Source: Astragalus membranaceus (Eukaryota; Streptophyta; Magnoliopsida; Fabales; Fabaceae). From it: 64,000 nt of DNA. Position 1 is the first letter of the stretch, and the number at the start of each line of letters is the position of its first letter. Positions 23,739 through 35,435 of the stretch are shown here, one piece after another. The translations under genes and the position numbers were made by a program. The notes below the pieces were generated by a model that saw nothing but the letters and a program-made list of their open reading frames with translations, was not told where the DNA came from and ran no database searches. The stretch lies in assembly GCA_039519185.1 (NCBI GenBank), contig CM076849.1, forward strand, positions 60,470,587-60,534,586, in the 5' to 3' direction.

Positions 23739-25669
23739 TCAGAAGCAGAAGTAAGTCTGTGGCAATTTGCCTGTTGTTCGGATTCGATTTGCCTTCTCTC
23801 TTGCTTTTAACTCTTCATTCTTACGGTTTTCATCTGCCTTGGCTGTTGCTCCGTCTGCAATTTGATTAATATGTTTCATCTTGTTTTGAAAACTCTCCAA
23901 AGCTTTCAACCTTTTTCCTTCAAGTTCACTCTGCAGTTTGACAGTTTAGCAAGCAATTAGGCTCTACATGATAATTTTGAGCTTCAATTTTATTCCCTTC
24001 AACAATTTTTTATCTATTCCCATTTTAGATTTTTTGATCTTTGTTCATTTCAGTCTCTAAATTTATCCCATATGTTTAATGTTCCACATTAGCTGTATAT
24101 CTAACGTGGCTAACGTGTATATTGCATAATAGACTCATCCAAAACCAAATTAAGTCCAAAGTTCATAAAGAACATAAAGAATGGCAGGGTGTAACCTCCT
24201 GCTTAATTAGCTTGCTTTTTGCATTCACCTTCTTCTTGTTCTCCCATGAACCTATCATCTCTTTCAACTTCTCATTCCTGACAAATTGTTTTCCATTAGT
24301 ATATGAACTGCATGCAGTGCATGAATGGTGGTATTTATTCAAGTTATGGTAGAAATTCAGTACAATATAACATTAACATCCAAATACCTCTGTCTAATTT
24401 TGTCAAGTTCGGTTCTCTCCCATTCATCTGCTTTGGCTTCACCAACGTTTGTTCCTGTTGTCTGTCTCTGAGGGACAGGTTTCGTTGAAGTCTTCCTAAT
24501 TGGCGGCGGCGGCGGTGGTGGTGGAGGAGGAGTTTTTGGTGCTGGGCTTTCTGGTTTTTTATCAGTGAAACTTGAAGTCTTTGTCATTGATGGTTCAGGA
24601 ATATTGGCCTTCTCTGGCTTCTTTTTTTCTGTGAATGAGAATACTGGCACCTTTTCACCCTGCTCATCCTTATATCTAAATGAACCTAAAGTATGAAGCA
24701 TACAAAGTTTATTATATAGTTATTTGATTTTTTTGTCCTTCAAATGGTAAATATTATTAATTTGTGATCTGCTATGTGTTAATTCCTTACCTGAGAGTCG
24801 CTTTGATGCACTAGCGAGTAGAGATTTTCTGCTATCCAACTTGCTTTTGGTTTTTGTTAATGAGGCTTCTGGGGTCTCTCTTTTCTGTTCAGAGGCCTCT
24901 TGCAAATTAATTGCGAATGCAGCAGCAGCTACAGCAACAGCATGCTCCGTTTCTCTGGAATCATAAAATTGACTTGTTTTCTGTTTCTGGAACCACCAAC
25001 TCTGGCCCTTTTTCTTCTCTGCTGAAAATGGTCATCATAGTATGTAATACGGGGATCAAATGGATTATATCTTATGAGTAAGCAAAAGAAGTCTCCTATC
25101 TCGTCACCCGATTATCGAGATAACTGCTTAACAAACACTCTACCCAGAAATTAGTTTAGTTTTTCTTTTTCTTTTTGTTTTTCTTATTCATTTTTGAATT
25201 ATCTTTCTTACCAACTGGACCAACATTCATTGACTTTTATGGATAATAAAAACCACAAGGAGGGGGAAAACATATTAAAACGTTACCTTTGAAAGATGAA
25301 GTTTTCTGTATGGATATTTTCTGATCCTTTGTGCCACCAATGTCAGCTTTGTTCTCCTTAGTTCTGGTTTTATACACCATAAAAAAATCATATTCAATTT
25401 ATTGTAAACTAAACATCATTTTAGCTATCTTGTATTGCACAGAAATAGGGAAATTATTGTACTAAAACAAAAACCTCTTTATTATGATTTCAGTTCAGGG
25501 AATGAGACAGATCTATGAGTGGCATGAAGTTGAAATATTAATATACATGTTTGCCATCCTATAGGGTAAAAAGTTGAACAACAAACCTCATTTGATTCCT
25601 TAAATTTTCCATCCTACTGGACAAATTTTGTTCCATGGTTTCCCTTCTATCAATGATATGCTTTGTCAT
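23739..25669 (-). CDS. Remorin family protein (Remorin_C), six exons
   Basis: Exons on the minus strand, all GT/AG and in phase: 25669-25587, 25363-25287, 25021-24791, 24685-24388, 24277-24196 and 23930-23739 (TGA), giving about 320 residues. The C-terminal third is the Remorin_C coiled coil: ADEWERTELDKIRQR, then a small exon with KLKEMIGSWENKKK, then ELEGKRLKALESFQNKMKH and the end REKANRIRTTGKLPQTYFCF. The GKxP...F.CF finish is the remorin membrane anchor. The N-terminal part is low-complexity with SWWFQKQ, an Ala-rich HAVAVAAAAFAI block and a run of ten prolines (about residues 183-192). Remorins are plasma-membrane nanodomain proteins in plant-microbe and cell-to-cell signalling. The start is the first ATG after an in-frame TAA; further 5' exons cannot be excluded. 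The third exon has a NAGNAG acceptor. No lesion is seen. Confidence 0.85.
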
Positions 25670-26279
25670 CAATTTGCTACTGGCGTGTGCTTATTTGTAA
25701 TATAGAAGAAACCTTGGAAAGTAAACTTTCTATGCGTTCGTTATTAGGAAGCAAGGTTAAATATACTTTGCATATGGTATCTGTTTTGGAACTTGAGTGC
25801 CTTTTGGGGGAAGGCAAGTATTCTTTTCTTCTTTGAAGATTTAGGTTTTAGTATAGTACTAGACATGCGCCTATTTTCATTAATATATCAAAAAAAATTA
25901 AAAAAATGCAAATAAGCAAGTAAAACAAATGATAAGGGTTTAAAGAAGAAAACAAATCTGTTGGTCACATTACACTTTTGATATTTCCTTTCTTATAAAA
26001 GTGGTTGTAGTTAAAGTTCGCCATCCGTGCTTATTGAAAAATGAAAAGGTAAACCCACAAAATCAAAAATCCAAAACTCAATTTATTGAGAGAAAATTAA
26101 AGTTAAGAATAAAGGAATGCATTTTTGTTATCTCATCACCTTTGTGTTACCTCATTTAAGAAAAAATCAAAGTTAGACTCATATTTGCCTTTTGTGTTAC
26201 CTCTTTTGAGTTTTAAACAACGATATTGGTTACTGGTTTGAGTTTGAACAAATACATTTATTGAATCACTTCAAAATCT
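25670..26279. other. Upstream region of the remorin gene, no further feature
   Basis: AT-rich sequence with no clear TATA/leader arrangement or coding block that I can support. It should contain the minus-strand promoter of the remorin gene if 25669 is the true start. Confidence 0.4.
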
Positions 26280-26675
26280 ATTTACGTACTTTGTTAGGAA
26301 ATTAATTTCTTTCCACCAAACCGGTTATTGAGTAATTAACTTCGTGTATTTGAACAATTACATTTTTTTCTGAACTCTAAAGAACATCAAAATACACTAC
26401 TTAACATTGCACTTTACACATTTTGACACAAAAATACTTTTTCCCACCAAACTCGTTATTGAAGAACGAACAACACATATTTGCACATAAAAAAAATTAT
26501 TCGACCCTAAAGTACCTAAAAACGCACTGCTTAGTGACACATTTTATGTATTTTGTTATGAAATTAAATTATTTTATGATCAAATCGGTTATTGAAGGAA
26601 CGAACTGCTCATGTTTGAACAACTAAATTTTTTTCTGAACTCTAAAGTACCCTGAAACACACTACTCAACATAAA
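26280..26675. repeat. Diverged tandem repeat, about 130-bp unit x3
   Basis: Each unit contains CCAAAC(C/T)GGTTATTGA-like, GAACAA, TTTTTTCTGAACTCTAAAG and AACACACTACT(C/T)AACAT elements in the same order. Short open frames in it are not genes. Confidence 0.7.
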
Positions 26676-26711
26676 AAAAGAAAGGGCACGAGTTTTGGTC
26701 ATCTGGTGTAC

Positions 26712-27245
26712 CCAAAATATATGCCCTCATGTTTTTACACAAAAATTCGAATATTCCATCAGCTACTTTGGTCTTTATCCTGACATATCTGCCATCATGT
26801 TTTTGCCAAAATTTCGAAAATGCCATTAGCTATTTTTGTCTTTATCCTAAAATATTTTCCCTCGTGTTTTTACCAAAATTTCAAAAATGCCATTAGCTAT
26901 TTTTGCCTTTATCCTGAAATATTTGCCCTCATGTTTTTACCAAAATTTCGAAAATGCCATTAGCTATTTTTGTCTTTATCCTAAAATTTTTGCCCTCGTG
27001 TTTTTACCAAAATTTCAAAAATGCCATTAGCTATTTTTGCCTTTATCCTGAAATATTTGCCCTCATGTTTTTACCAAAACTTCCAAAATGCGATTACATG
27101 TTTTTGTGTTTTCCAGAAATAATTGCCCTCAACTTTTTATCAAAATGTCGAAAAATGTCATTACATATTTTTGTCTTTTTTCAGAAATACCTGCCCTCAT
27201 ATTTTTGCCAAAATCTCAAAAATGCTATTACATATTTTTGTATTA
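26712..27245. repeat. Tandem repeat, 67-bp unit x8
   Basis: Eight successive units carry TTGCCCTC(A/G)TGTTTTTACC, AAAATTTC and AAAATGCCATTAGCTATTTT. Alternate units are closest to each other (TTTGTCTTTATCCTAAAAT against TTTGCCTTTATCCTGAAAT), so a dimeric 134-bp unit was duplicated at least once. Confidence 0.85.
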
Positions 27246-27449
27246 TTCCGAGTAGGTATACAAATACGTATAGTATGTAGAGGAAATTGTAGATTTGTGT
27301 GGGGTTTCACCATTTAGCCTAAGGATCTTCTTATTTGATCTTCTCGACCAAATTTTTTAACCCACATTTCTCTGCCCAAGATTCAAGAAACTTAAGTTGA
27401 GTGTTCTTATCTTGTTTCCCTGAATTATATAATGTGTCCAGCACCCACG

Positions 27450-28235
27450 AAGGTACAGTGGCAGCTATAGGTGAGCGAAGTGGTAATGTTTGGATGTGGA
27501 AGTAGCAATGGGAAAGAGCGCTGATGGTCTTTGAGCAAGATTTGTTACGGCAGTTAGAAGAGATGGTCGCTTGTTTTCGACTCTTGCAGGACACTTCAGA
27601 TCGCTGGTCATGGGTGCCCAATCCGATGGAACGTTTTACTGTCAAATCTTGTGGCAGTACTCTAATAGATCTTGGAGAAGACGGAGAGAGAATAACCGAA
27701 TTTAGAAATGTTGTGATGCGTATCTGGGCATGTGTTGTCCCCTCAAAAATTTAGATATTCGGGTGGAGATTGATACAAAAGAGACTCGCCACTAGAGAGG
27801 TTTGATAAACCAAGGAATTATTGCTACAGATTTCAATGCTACCTGCCCACTATGCTTTGAGGATGATGAATCACCTAGTCACCTGTTATTTCACTGCAAG
27901 ATCACTGTTATGGTTTGGAATGTGCTAGCATGGATTGGTGCATGTGAAATACTGCATATTGAGCCGTTGAATCATTTCTTGCAACATGAAAGGTTTTATT
28001 CCGGGAAAAGGAAAAAGAAGGTGAGATTTTTAATTTGGCTGGTCGTGCCTTGGGTTCTCTGGGGAGCAAGAAATGAGGTAGGTTTTAAGGGTCTGGTTGC
28101 TGATGGGCCATGCCTTTTTGATAGAGTTAAGGTCCTTTCATGGCAATGGTTTAAAGAAACGGAGGGCGGAAATTTAAGTTTGACTTATACAAATTGGCAA
28201 TCACCACCGTTGTCGCGCCTAAATCAGATCTAATT
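27450..28235 (+). pseudogene. LINE-C relic: C-terminal zf-RVT region of ORF2
   Basis: The plus strand reads SDRWSWVPNPMERFTVKS and VMRIWACVVPSKI, then after in-frame stops CPLCFEDDESPSHLLFHC and VMVWNVLAWIG, then FLIWLVVPWVLWGARNEVGF and the SWQWFK motif. This is the end of a plant LINE ORF2. Stops at about 27754 and 27800 show it is dead. No 5' part is in the window; the element is 5'-truncated. Confidence 0.8.
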
Positions 28236-28472
28236 TTCTTCTTACTCGTGGTGTGAATTAACGTTTGTTGACCACGTGTTGCTGGGTGAGGTAGTAGATG
28301 GTAGATAATACATATTCGCAGAGCAGGCGTTGAAGGAAAGCTGATAATTTTGGTTGCTAAAGCGTATAACTGTTGTTGCTAAATCCGTTTTCTGCAGAAT
28401 ATATCTTGTCGCTGCTAAATTCAATTTTTGCAGGGGTACTATTCAATGGTATTTAGGAAGAGGATCAACACT
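28236..28472. other. Sequence after LINE-C, no feature
   Basis: A short stretch between the LINE stop codon and the CACTA-like terminus at 28473; probably LINE 3' sequence. Nothing else is recognised. Confidence 0.4.
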
Positions 28473-29040
28473 CACTACAACATATTAGGCCATCAACAAT
28501 GCCAAAAAACCGTTCTCTTTCGTCAAAAAACTATTGCCTACAACTACGAAAACAGTTTTTAAACTGTGGTAACCTAAGGCGTTGTCTATTCTTTAGGCAA
28601 CAATTTTACAATATAAAGGAAACATTTTTAAAACCGTACTCTTAAGTTACTTTTAGAGAACAGGTTTAGAGCTTCACAAAGACAACAGTTTTATTCTGTT
28701 GCTAGTTAAAAGACGTTGTTGTTAGTATACTTTAGAGAACGATTTGAAATGAGCAACAAAAACGGTTATGTATTGTTCTTATTTGAAAATCGTGGCTATT
28801 GAGGTGGTTTAGAGAACGGTTATTAAGTGTGTCACGCCAATATTTTGACCCTGTTGCTACCAAAAATTTAAAGTTGATGTTATATTTTGGAGAATGCTTT
28901 TAAAATGACTTCTACAACAATTGTTCATCAATGATATTCAAAAACCGTAGCGAAATCAATACAAATTTCAAAGTGCAATATACAATTCTATAAAATATCA
29001 TGTCACTTTACTGTCAAAATTTATGTCCATGTCATGACGC

Positions 29041-29109
29041 TTAACAATCAAAATTTATGTCTTCATCTTCTTCCAAATTGTGACCTTCTTCATCTACACT
29101 GCCATTGAT
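29041..29109 (-). pseudogene. 3' exon of a CACTA-encoded protein
   Basis: On the minus strand, after TTTTGTAG, 22 codons read INGSVDEEGHNLEEDEDINF plus two residues, then TAA. The acidic tail is the same type as at 11742. No upstream exon is recognised. Confidence 0.4.
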
Positions 29110-29867
29110 CTACAAAATTAAAACAATCTGTAAATAAGTATGTGTGATAGCTACAATGTTATGACAACTTTGATGAAATATTGCAATTTTTGATCTTTAT
29201 AAATTCACACATATTGACTCTTAAAACACATTCATGACAATAATATTGAAGTTTGGAAGTTTTTAATAGTAACACATCAATCCATGAGCATGAAAATGTG
29301 AAAAAGACCAACAACAAATTTTTTCAATTTCAACACATTTCAAAAAGCCTTTAGCAACAACAACAACATCAATATACAACTAATGAAGATTAAATCTCAA
29401 TAAGTTCATAAATCATAGAAGCTTTTCCCGAATTTATGTCTTAGAGAATATATGATATAGGCCTTTGTCAGTCTTGCGAGTTCAATATCCATATAAAATA
29501 GCTTTTCTACACTGTAACATGTATAATGAGCTCAACGAAAAGCTCTCAAGTATACATTTTTTATAGCATTCATGTTAAGTAAGTCAATATATTGTAAACG
29601 CTCTTTGTTTTGTATGATAACAAATTACATATTGTCTACTAATGGTTGCAGTTGAATGAAAATACAGGGACAAAATCAAAGAACGGGGATTAAATCAAAG
29701 AGCAGGGACTAAAGTGCAATGGCTTGCAGAAGAAGCAGCTAGCAATGAAGTTGAAGACCTAATTGTTTATCTGCTTTTGATAGGACTCAAATGTAAGATC
29801 CTATCCTTTCAGCTTTATGACATTTAGTAGAAGAGAGATGATGTTTTTAAAAATGTTTTAAAAAATA

Positions 29868-30245
29868 GGCTAAATATATATTTTGGCCCTTTATCTTTGG
29901 GGTTGTGGTCACTTTGGCCCTTTATCTTTTTTTTTTCTCATTTTAGACCTTCATGTTTTTTGTGTGTGTCATTTTGGCCCCTGCCGTTATGTTTATGTTT
30001 TTTTAGGCAAATTTTTAAGGACGAAAATGAAATCAATTAAAAACATAAGGGCCCAAAATGAAATCAATTAAAAACATAAGGGACTAAAATGAAATCAATT
30101 AAAAACATAAAGGACCAAAATGATAACGGCAGGGGCCAAAATGACACACACAAAAAACATGAGGGTCTAAAATGAGAAAAAAAAAAGATAAAGGGCCAAA
30201 GTGACCACAACCCCAAAGATAAAGGGCCAAAATATATATTTAGCC
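29868..30245. mobile_element. MULE-type MITE with near full-length inverted repeats, perfect 9-bp TSD
   Basis: It begins GGCTAAATATATATTTTGGC and ends with the inverse sequence. The flanks TAAAAAATA (29859-29867 and 30246-30254) are identical. The arms are about 130 bp (CCCTTTATCTTTGGGGTTGT and its inverse). The centre carries a short direct repeat of AAAATGAAATCAATTAAAAA in three copies. It has no coding capacity. Confidence 0.88.
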
Positions 30246-30349
30246 TAAAAAATAAAATTGTTGTGTTGAAGGCCTTGAAAAATATTTTAGTCAAATGGAT
30301 GCATGCATGAGAAAGGCAGATAATGAGAAAATGTTTTTTAAAGCAAAAG

Positions 30350-30771
30350 AATCGATTTTATAATGTTTTCATAGGAGTATAAATCGATTTTATATTGTCT
30401 CATAGGAGTATAAAATCGATTATATACTAAATACATTGGACTATGAAATCGATTACTTACTTTCCTTTATTGAAACAATCAATTTCCAAGTTGGTTTTAG
30501 AAGTAAAGAATCGATTACATGCCTTCCTACAGAGCACATAATCGATTTAACATTGAGTATGTAAGGCTTAAAATCGATTTTAACATACTCCTATTTGAAA
30601 GAGAATAATCGATTATCATCCTATGTGTATTCAGGCAATGAATCGATTATGAGCCCTCTATTATGAAGCACATAATCGATTATATTTTAAGCAAAGAATC
30701 GATTACAATATATTCATTTTTAACCAAACAATCGATTATGCCATATGCACTATCAGAGCACATAATCGATT
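30350..30771. repeat. AATCGATT palindrome array, 13 sites at about 32-34 bp spacing
   Basis: Exact AATCGATT starts at 30350, 30382, 30414, 30447, 30509, 30540, 30572, 30607, 30641, 30674, 30697, 30730 and 30764. A one-base variant, AATCAATT, sits at about 30478, filling the only 62-bp gap. Spacing is 31-35 bp except one 23-bp step. The sequence between sites is only loosely similar. Confidence 0.92.
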
Positions 30772-31039
30772 ATTGTGTTTCTTGTCTTATTTCAACGGTC
30801 AAATTTTCTACATTCCCTATAAATAGGGAGCTTGGATCCACAGATCCAACACACCACTACACTTCTCTTCTACATACATTTTCAAATCAATAGAAAAGAG
30901 AAAAAGAGCTTTCATTGTCAAATCTTTTGTTAAAGTTCTTCATTTCAAACCCAATCATCTCTCTATCTACTATATTGTTATTCTGCTGGAGTGATTGGTT
31001 CATAGGTTCTCAATTGTATTGATCTGTATTCGTGGTGGC

Positions 31040-31250
31040 TTTGAAATCCTGGGAAGTGTTCTTGGGTCTCTCAATCTGGGAGATTGAGTTGGTTTGAAAT
31101 CCTGGGAGGTGATCTTGGGTCGTTCAATCGGGGAGATTGAAGCGGTTATTGTGAAATCCTGGGAAGTATTCTTGGGTCGTTCAATCAGGGAGATTAAAGC
31201 GGTTGTGAAATCCTTAGCGGGGAGCTCGGGTTCTCAATTTGGGTAAATTG
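31040..31250. repeat. Tandem repeat, about 53-bp unit x4, in the LTR leader
   Basis: Units contain GAAATCCTGGGA(A/G)GT, TCTTGGGTC and TCAATC(T/G/A)GGGAGATTGA. The last copy is diverged (TCCTTAGCGGGGAGCTCGGG). Confidence 0.8.
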
Positions 31251-32029
31251 AGATTTACTATTTGAAGTTGCTTGTTTGTAAAACATTCTTCATCATATAG
31301 TGGTTGTCAGCAAGTCCAAAGGTTGCAAAGCCTGAGGCCGAGGATGTAGGGCTTTTATCCCAAACCTCGTAAAAATCCTGGTGTATCTCTATCCCTCTCT
31401 CTTTACTTTCTTTATTGTTCATATCTGCTTATAGTTATATTTGATATCATTACGCTGCATATAAATATCTGTATATCGAGAAATCTGATTACTGAACCGT
31501 TAGCGTAATATTGCAACTGTGAATAAACTGTCATAAGTAAAGCCTGCTTAGTTAATGCATATAGTTTAAATCTTAGTTTCCGCATCTGATTTAAACTAGC
31601 ATTGTAAAAGTTTTTGAAAACTGAAAAGAATTCAAGTTTTGCATATAACCTTATTTACCCCCCTCTAAGGTTATCATATAGTCCAACAGTTGTAACTAGA
31701 GTGGGGTATCTCTTGTTGTATTGTGGTTAGATTTGAGGGCTCTTCAATAGGCGGGGTATCCTAGGTGAAGAGTTCCTGAGTCTGTAAAGGTTTCCAAGGC
31801 ACCCGTAAGCCTTGTTGTGTTAGTGGAAAATCTCACAAGGGTGTGAGGACTGGACGTAGGTCACTGGGAGGTGACCGAGCCAGTATAAATCTGCTGTGTT
31901 CTTTATTGCTTTATTTTCTAATTCCTTCGCTTCCACTTAACATGCGCGAAAATTAATCTAAGTCATTGAAAAGGGCAAAAAGTTTTCAAAAGTTTTTAAA
32001 TCTCAATTCACCCCCCTCTTGAGATTGAA

Positions 32030-32640
32030 GCCACTTGGCAACACTTAGGGGTCCCAAAGCACTTATAAAGTACCCTCTTGTAGATTCATGGAGAGTCTCA
32101 CAACAAAAAGTAGACTAAACTGGTTGGTCATTTAATTCAAAAAGTTGGTTAATTGTGTGAGGGAGGTGGTTAAATAATCCAAACTGAAAAATTAGATGAT
32201 ATCTAACCAACTATGCATTGTTCTTAAATTTAGGGGTCCCGAGGCACTTATATAACACTCTCTTGTAGTTTCATTTGAGTCTCATAAGAAAAAGGATGAA
32301 CAGGTTGGTCAACTTTCACAAAAAGTTGGTTAATTGTGCTATGCAGGTGGTTAACGGATCGAAATTGACAAATTAAATAACATTTAATCACCCTATACAT
32401 TGAGTTTACATATAGGGCTCACAAAGCACTCATAAAGTACCCTCTTGTAAATTCATGATGAGTCTTACAAAAAAATGATGAGTAAAATAGGTTGGTCGTT
32501 TAGCTCAAAAAGTTGGTGAATTGTATTATGAAGGTGGTTAACATATAGAAACTAATAAATCAGATGACATTTAACTACATATGCATTGTGCTTACATTTG
32601 GGGATCCAAGGCACTCAAAATACTCTCTACTAAAACACCA
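32030..32640. repeat. Tandem repeat, about 182-bp unit, 3.3 copies
   Basis: Each unit holds TAGGGGTCCC(A/G)A(A/G)GCACTT or a variant, ACCCTCTTGTAGATTCAT-like sequence, GGTTGGTC, AAAAAGTTGGT and AGGTGGTTAA. The last copy breaks off after the CACT(C) segment. Confidence 0.8.
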
Positions 32641-34811
32641 AGTCTTAGCATCATCCAAACTCTAATAATTAGAGAAATCTTTGAAAGAAAACTTCATACT
32701 GTCTATAAAAGGTACATAAAAAAATCTACATCTAAGCATTTACATAATTTACATCAACCTTGGAGCATTTACATCATTTACAATAACTAGAACCAAAAGT
32801 TAGATATATATTTAGTGCCAACACAAGAAGGGATTTCAAATTCTCATAAGATGCTTACTATAGCACACAGATTAAAATCAAAGAAAAAAACAAGTGATTC
32901 AGCTTTTGCCACAACTCTCTCACTATGTATTGTTAGCACATGAGATGCCTCTCGATGACACACAACAAAATCAACAAGCACCAAGTGTAGCACCAAGTTC
33001 AATCATCATTCCTTTATAAGCTATATATGCTACCTCTCTTGCTTCCATCTTTGCACTAAATACAACATCATTCTCAAACCCTTCTCTTAGGCAATTTCTT
33101 CAATTTAGGAATTTTCATTGCACTTACCTGTAAGTTAAAAAGCAAGAATGAATAATTGTTAAGAATCTCTTAGGCAACCACAGTTTGACAAACTTAGAAA
33201 AGAAACCAAAAGAACCATTTGTGAATTGCAATAGATTCAAGCAGCAACAAGAAATTCCAAAAAATAAGCATCAAATACATTTATAATTAAAATAACACCT
33301 TCAAACAATACTCACCGCGGTTCCTCTCCATTGAGAGTGGTTTCTAGGAAACCTTGAGGAAATCAAACATTAATAATAGCTTAACATAATTCTCAAATTA
33401 GATAAAGTGGGAAACATGAAGACTTCGTTATGTCAACGGGTTTCCAAGCTGAAGTTAACAACTTCCATAGTTAAAGACACCTAAATAAGAGACCAAGGGA
33501 GCTGAGTATATAAAAAACAAATGAAATCAATAGAACATATCACACATGTGTCGTAACCTCATGTTGCTGGTTTTATTCAGTCCACTAATTACCCATAACA
33601 CAAAGCATACAGAATTCTTTGATTTCTGATAGAGAATGGATTGCAAAACTCTAGTTTCATTTTTAGTTTTTGTGCCTTATTGATATGATACCTACACATG
33701 CACACAACTCAAAGATATATCTAACTCACTACATCAAAATTTCAAAGGTATAATCCAAATAAAAAATACATGGACGCACCTGGTTAGCAATAGTAATTTG
33801 TGGAAGTTGTAACTCTTTTCCAAGCTCTACAACCTTTCCGTTCAACACATTTATATCATTGATATTTAGAATTATATCTATTGCTTATTTGCTTTACAGA
33901 ACTGTGGTTGTTAACCAATGAAGCACAATAGGTCGTGCAGTATCACAAATATTTACCATAGAGCTAAAACTTTTTGTTTGCATTTTGCACTATGCAGAGT
34001 TTTATGCTAACTGGTTCTGTCATTATGTAAACCTCGAGGTTTCAAGTTCCAATCACCACAATCTAAAAATTAGGTACGAGAAAACAAAGACAAAATTTGG
34101 TGTACCTGGGAACATCAACAGTTTTGAGTGTCAACTGTCAAGCAATGCCATGACCATAAAAAATCTCACTGTAAAGGGTAATTTTCACAGCAACAACAAG
34201 TAAACTTTCATGCCCTTATCTGGTCCATAACTTTGTGTTAGTGTTAGTAGCAAGCTGCAATTATAACATCAAAAAATTGTGAAAGTTTCATTATTTTGAC
34301 ATCAATTTGAGTTTGCAGAAAACAAAAAGGTCCCAAAAAATATAGAACTAAACTTTATTTTTAACATAAATATAAGGATACTTGATTGTAGAGATGGCAA
34401 AACATTTTAATCCAGAAAAGATCAGTTAGGTTTGGAGAAATTTCAAGATCGGGTACTGTGCTGTAAACATCACACCTGAGAAGAAAACACATATATTTCA
34501 CGACCAAAGGAAGAAAACACACTTATAGGTGGTGATGCACAACAAAGCACTCAAGTATAAGTTTGATCCAGCTTATCTGTCTAGTCCGTTTCTCTATCGC
34601 CGCTGTCGTGTCGATCTTATCTGACCTGTGAATTATTAGACCAGAAGATTAATATCAAGATTTTCATAGCAAAATCAATATATAAAGTCAATATGTCATA
34701 TTGCAATCGCATAGTCAAAATTAGATTCTAGTAATTAAAATTTATATAAAGTATTGTTTTCCATCACAATAGCCTGAAGACAAATAACACTTCTCCTGTA
34801 TATTCCCATCA
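32641..34811. other. AT-rich sequence, no recognised gene
   Basis: Short open frames only (for example 33985-34203) with no family resemblance. If 28473-59013 is one CACTA element, this is part of its body and may hide decayed exons. TCA at 34809-34811 is the target duplication of the next element. Confidence 0.35.
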
Positions 34812-35435
34812 CACTACACAAAAAACAGTCATCGGCGGCGGTTAAAAAGGCTAGCGGCGGCAGTTTGAACCGCCGTTAATTAAGGCTGGCGGCGGTTCCG
34901 GAAGCGCCGTGGTTTTCAGCGTCGGGAGGTGTTGTTGGCGGCGGTTTCGCCAACCGTCACACAAACCGCCGCAGATGTAGCGGCGGTTGTAAACTGCCGC
35001 CAATATGTTAACAGCTTTTCCACGTTACGTTTAGCGGCGGTTTCACCGCCGCAACTAAATTAAAATTAATTTTTTATTTAAATATGGAGACGGTTTGGAA
35101 CCGCCGCCAACAGATCATTTTTTTAAAAAAAAAAAATAGGATTTTTTGTGTTTCAGTATATCTATCTTTCTTTTACGAATTTTATAAATGTACTTATTAA
35201 TTATTTGGTAATACAAATATTAAAAGAAACTAAATTTATGCTAAAAACACATACAAAAGTTCTAAAGTTTATAAATTAAACTGAGTTCATAACATCAAAC
35301 TAGAACTAGTTAATGAAGTCAAAATACAGCCAACTTAGTTAATAAAGTCAAAATACAACCAACTTAGTTAATAAAGTCAAAATACAACCAATGAGCATCA
35401 TGTTTGTGTTGTTCATAACAATAAAATAAAATCAT

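Larger units (their letters stand above)
30264..31688 (+). mobile_element. Solo LTR, 1.4 kb, with phased AATCGATT array and TATA box
   Basis: It starts TGTTGAAGGCC and ends ATAGTCCAACA (TGTTG...CAACA). The flanks share GTTG (30260-30263 and 31689-31692). A TATA box, TATAAATA (30819-30826), is preceded by the AATCGATT array and followed by a leader-like region with four 53-bp repeats. ACCCCCCTCTAAGG lies near the end. No internal coding or second copy is seen, so it reads as a solo LTR. Confidence 0.6.
29640..32043. mobile_element. Decayed LTR (Sirevirus-like end), interrupted twice
   Basis: The right end carries GTGGGGTATCTCTTGTTG, GTGGTTAGATTTGAGGG, AATTCACCCCCCTCTTGAGA and finishes GGCAACA, as seen at LTR ends of SIRE-like Copia elements in legumes. 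The left part contains GGGACTAAAGTGC and AAGTTGAAGACC but no clear start. A MULE (29868-30245) and another LTR (30264-31688) lie inside it. The left edge is a guess. Confidence 0.35.

Noticed and set aside
26712..27317. Phe/Leu/Cys-rich 108-codon frame suggesting a membrane protein
   Set aside because: It is the 67-bp tandem array read through; frame and hydrophobicity follow from TTTTT-rich units.
30350..30771. CRISPR-like array (8-bp repeats, 24-bp spacers)
   Set aside because: The repeat is far too short, the genome is a plant, and a TATA box and LTR ends give a better context.
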